Shown piece after piece: positions 31,385-32,093 of a DNA stretch of 32,093 nt (the first letter of the stretch is position 1; each line of letters begins with the position of its first letter). Origin of the DNA: an uncultured Alphaproteobacteria bacterium. GTDB lineage: Bacteria; Pseudomonadota; Alphaproteobacteria; CAAGCB01; CAG-977. The stretch is taken from assembly GCA_944393745.1 (NCBI GenBank), contig CALYBD010000030.1, positions 1 to 32,093 on the forward strand. The letters run 5' to 3'. Under the pieces are notes generated by a model. The model was not told the DNA's origin and searched no databases. It worked only from the letters and a program-made list of their open reading frames with translations. Made by a program: the position numbers and the translations under genes.

Positions 31385-31455
31385 ATGTTTTTATAGATGA
31401 AGCCCTCTGTTCGCTGAATAATAGTAACATCTTTATGTCTTATATGGAGGGATCT

Positions 31456-32093
31456 ATGAAAAAATTTCTTTTGTTTCTCTTATTTTGTTGTTTCGTGCCC
31501 CCTACGGCGCACGCAAACGATGCTGTCTTTAATACAAAAGCCGCCTTCTCTTTGGCTAAAGTGGTCAAGTTAGGGCGCGGAAGTGCTTATTCCGTCAACG
31601 GCAGTCAAAAGTTAGCCGGTGATGCAACGGCCAGCATCGCGGATCCTTGCGGCAGCAGTTGCAGCAAGTGCAATCTGTCAACGGGAAAGTGTTCTGCTTG
31701 TAAAAGCGGGTATTACCTTGAAGGCGGTACCTGTCACAAGGAAAAAACTTGTGTCGCAAATTGTTCGGACTGTAACAAAAAAACAGGTAAGTGTTCGGCC
31801 TGTTATTCGCCGTATCTGTTTAACGGTTCGGCGTGTGTCGAAGAAAAAAAATGTGATGCCAACTGTACCGGCTGCGATCCGTTTACGGGCAAATGTTCTG
31901 ATTGCAAAAGCGGGTACTATGTCAGCAGCGGTTCCTGTGCCGCGGAAAAAGAATGCGGTACGGGGTGCTCCAACTGCGATAAGACAACGGGTACATGCAA
32001 AGGCTGCTCCGGCGGTTACTACCTCAGCGGCGGAAAGTGTATTGCGGAAATCTCTTGCGGTACGGGGTGTTCCGACTGCGACAAGACCACCGG
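31456..32093 (+). CDS. Secreted cysteine-repeat protein (runs off right edge)
   Basis: This is an open frame of 212 codons from the ATG at 31456, with a strong GGAGGGATCT ribosome site and no stop before the window ends. A signal peptide (cleavage after AHA, residue 20) precedes about 44 ordinary residues. From Cys65 a cysteine repeat begins with starts at 65, 99, 133, 167 and 201, exactly 34 residues apart, of pattern CxxxCxxCxxxTGxCxxCxxGYYxxxGxC. The spacing is reminiscent of furin/EGF-like or VSP-like surface proteins, but I cannot assign a family. The protein is probably exported, with disulfides or bound metal. Confidence 0.85.
   Translation, partial: MKKFLLFLLFCCFVPPTAHANDAVFNTKAAFSLAKVVKLGRGSAYSVNGSQKLAGDATASIADPCGSSCSKCNLSTGKCSACKSGYYLEGGTCHKEKTCVANCSDCNKKTGKCSACYSPYLFNGSACVEEKKCDANCTGCDPFTGKCSDCKSGYYVSSGSCAAEKECGTGCSNCDKTTGTCKGCSGGYYLSGGKCIAEISCGTGCSDCDKTT
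31648..32093 (+). repeat. 102-bp coding repeats in the cysteine-repeat gene
   Basis: The 34-residue period equals 102 bases; the last two units are closest in DNA (GGTACGGGGTG in both), a sign of recent expansion. The array continues beyond the window. Confidence 0.75.

Overview
The window reads as chromosome of a host- or gut-associated Alphaproteobacterium with moderate GC. The basis is the gene families and their pairings (a DUF2155 protein beside MlaD proteins, a long acidic RpoD, a YqeY-DnaG-RpoD block) and consistent Gram-negative envelope proteins. This placement is inference; no rRNA is present. Nearly every gene has an A-rich AAAAGGATT-like ribosome site, and several transcription units end in GC hairpins followed by T runs.

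Layout: (1) Positions 1-1019 hold the start of a secreted-protein gene with a long structured leader on the minus strand, then a previously easy-to-miss secF relic. (2) Positions 1113-4533 hold a B3/4-domain protein and ygeW and ygeY, two members of the selenium-linked purine/carbamoyl catabolism set. (3) Positions 4672-8225 hold lemA plus its DUF2207 partner, then a flavin reductase and a flavodoxin/ferredoxin (EFR1) pair. (4) Positions 8405-18072 are housekeeping: a META lipoprotein, ettA, a greA-mlaD-mlaD-DUF2155 operon, yqeY-dnaG and rpoD. (5) Positions 18284-19389 hold tRNA-CAU and an outer-membrane barrel with the second copy of the structured leader. (6) Positions 19432-28418 are a selenium-dependent molybdenum hydroxylase (SDMH) maturation island made of a leftward unit (DUF3343, class V aminotransferase, yqeC, mrp), a divergent rightward unit (outer-membrane barrel, yedE, yedF, selD, yqeB) and a leftward xdhC-binding protein unit. 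(7) Positions 28481-30712 hold a TonB receptor. (8) Positions 31373-32093 hold a 12-C tract in front of a secreted cysteine-repeat protein that runs off the end.

How the parts fit: YedE (selenium-compound transport), the TusA-like YedF, SelD (selenophosphate), the class V PLP enzyme, YqeB, YqeC and XdhC are the accessory set that inserts a labile selenium-containing ligand into molybdenum hydroxylases. YgeW and YgeY act in the associated catabolism. What is unusual is the addition of Gram-negative envelope parts: a barrel in the yedE operon, a TonB receptor and a FecB/BtuF-type binding protein. No hydroxylase structural gene, mocA-like gene, selA or selB lies in the window.

The most novel observation is a structured RNA leader present twice (about 104-303 minus and 18564-18767 plus) upstream of two unrelated envelope genes. 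Its closing helix differs in sequence between copies but is preserved by compensatory changes. The 3' strand of that helix can instead pair with the ribosome-binding site, again with matching changes in both copies, which is the architecture of a riboswitch-like switch. A second, different hairpin leader appears to be shared by the two outer-membrane genes of the selenium/molybdenum island.
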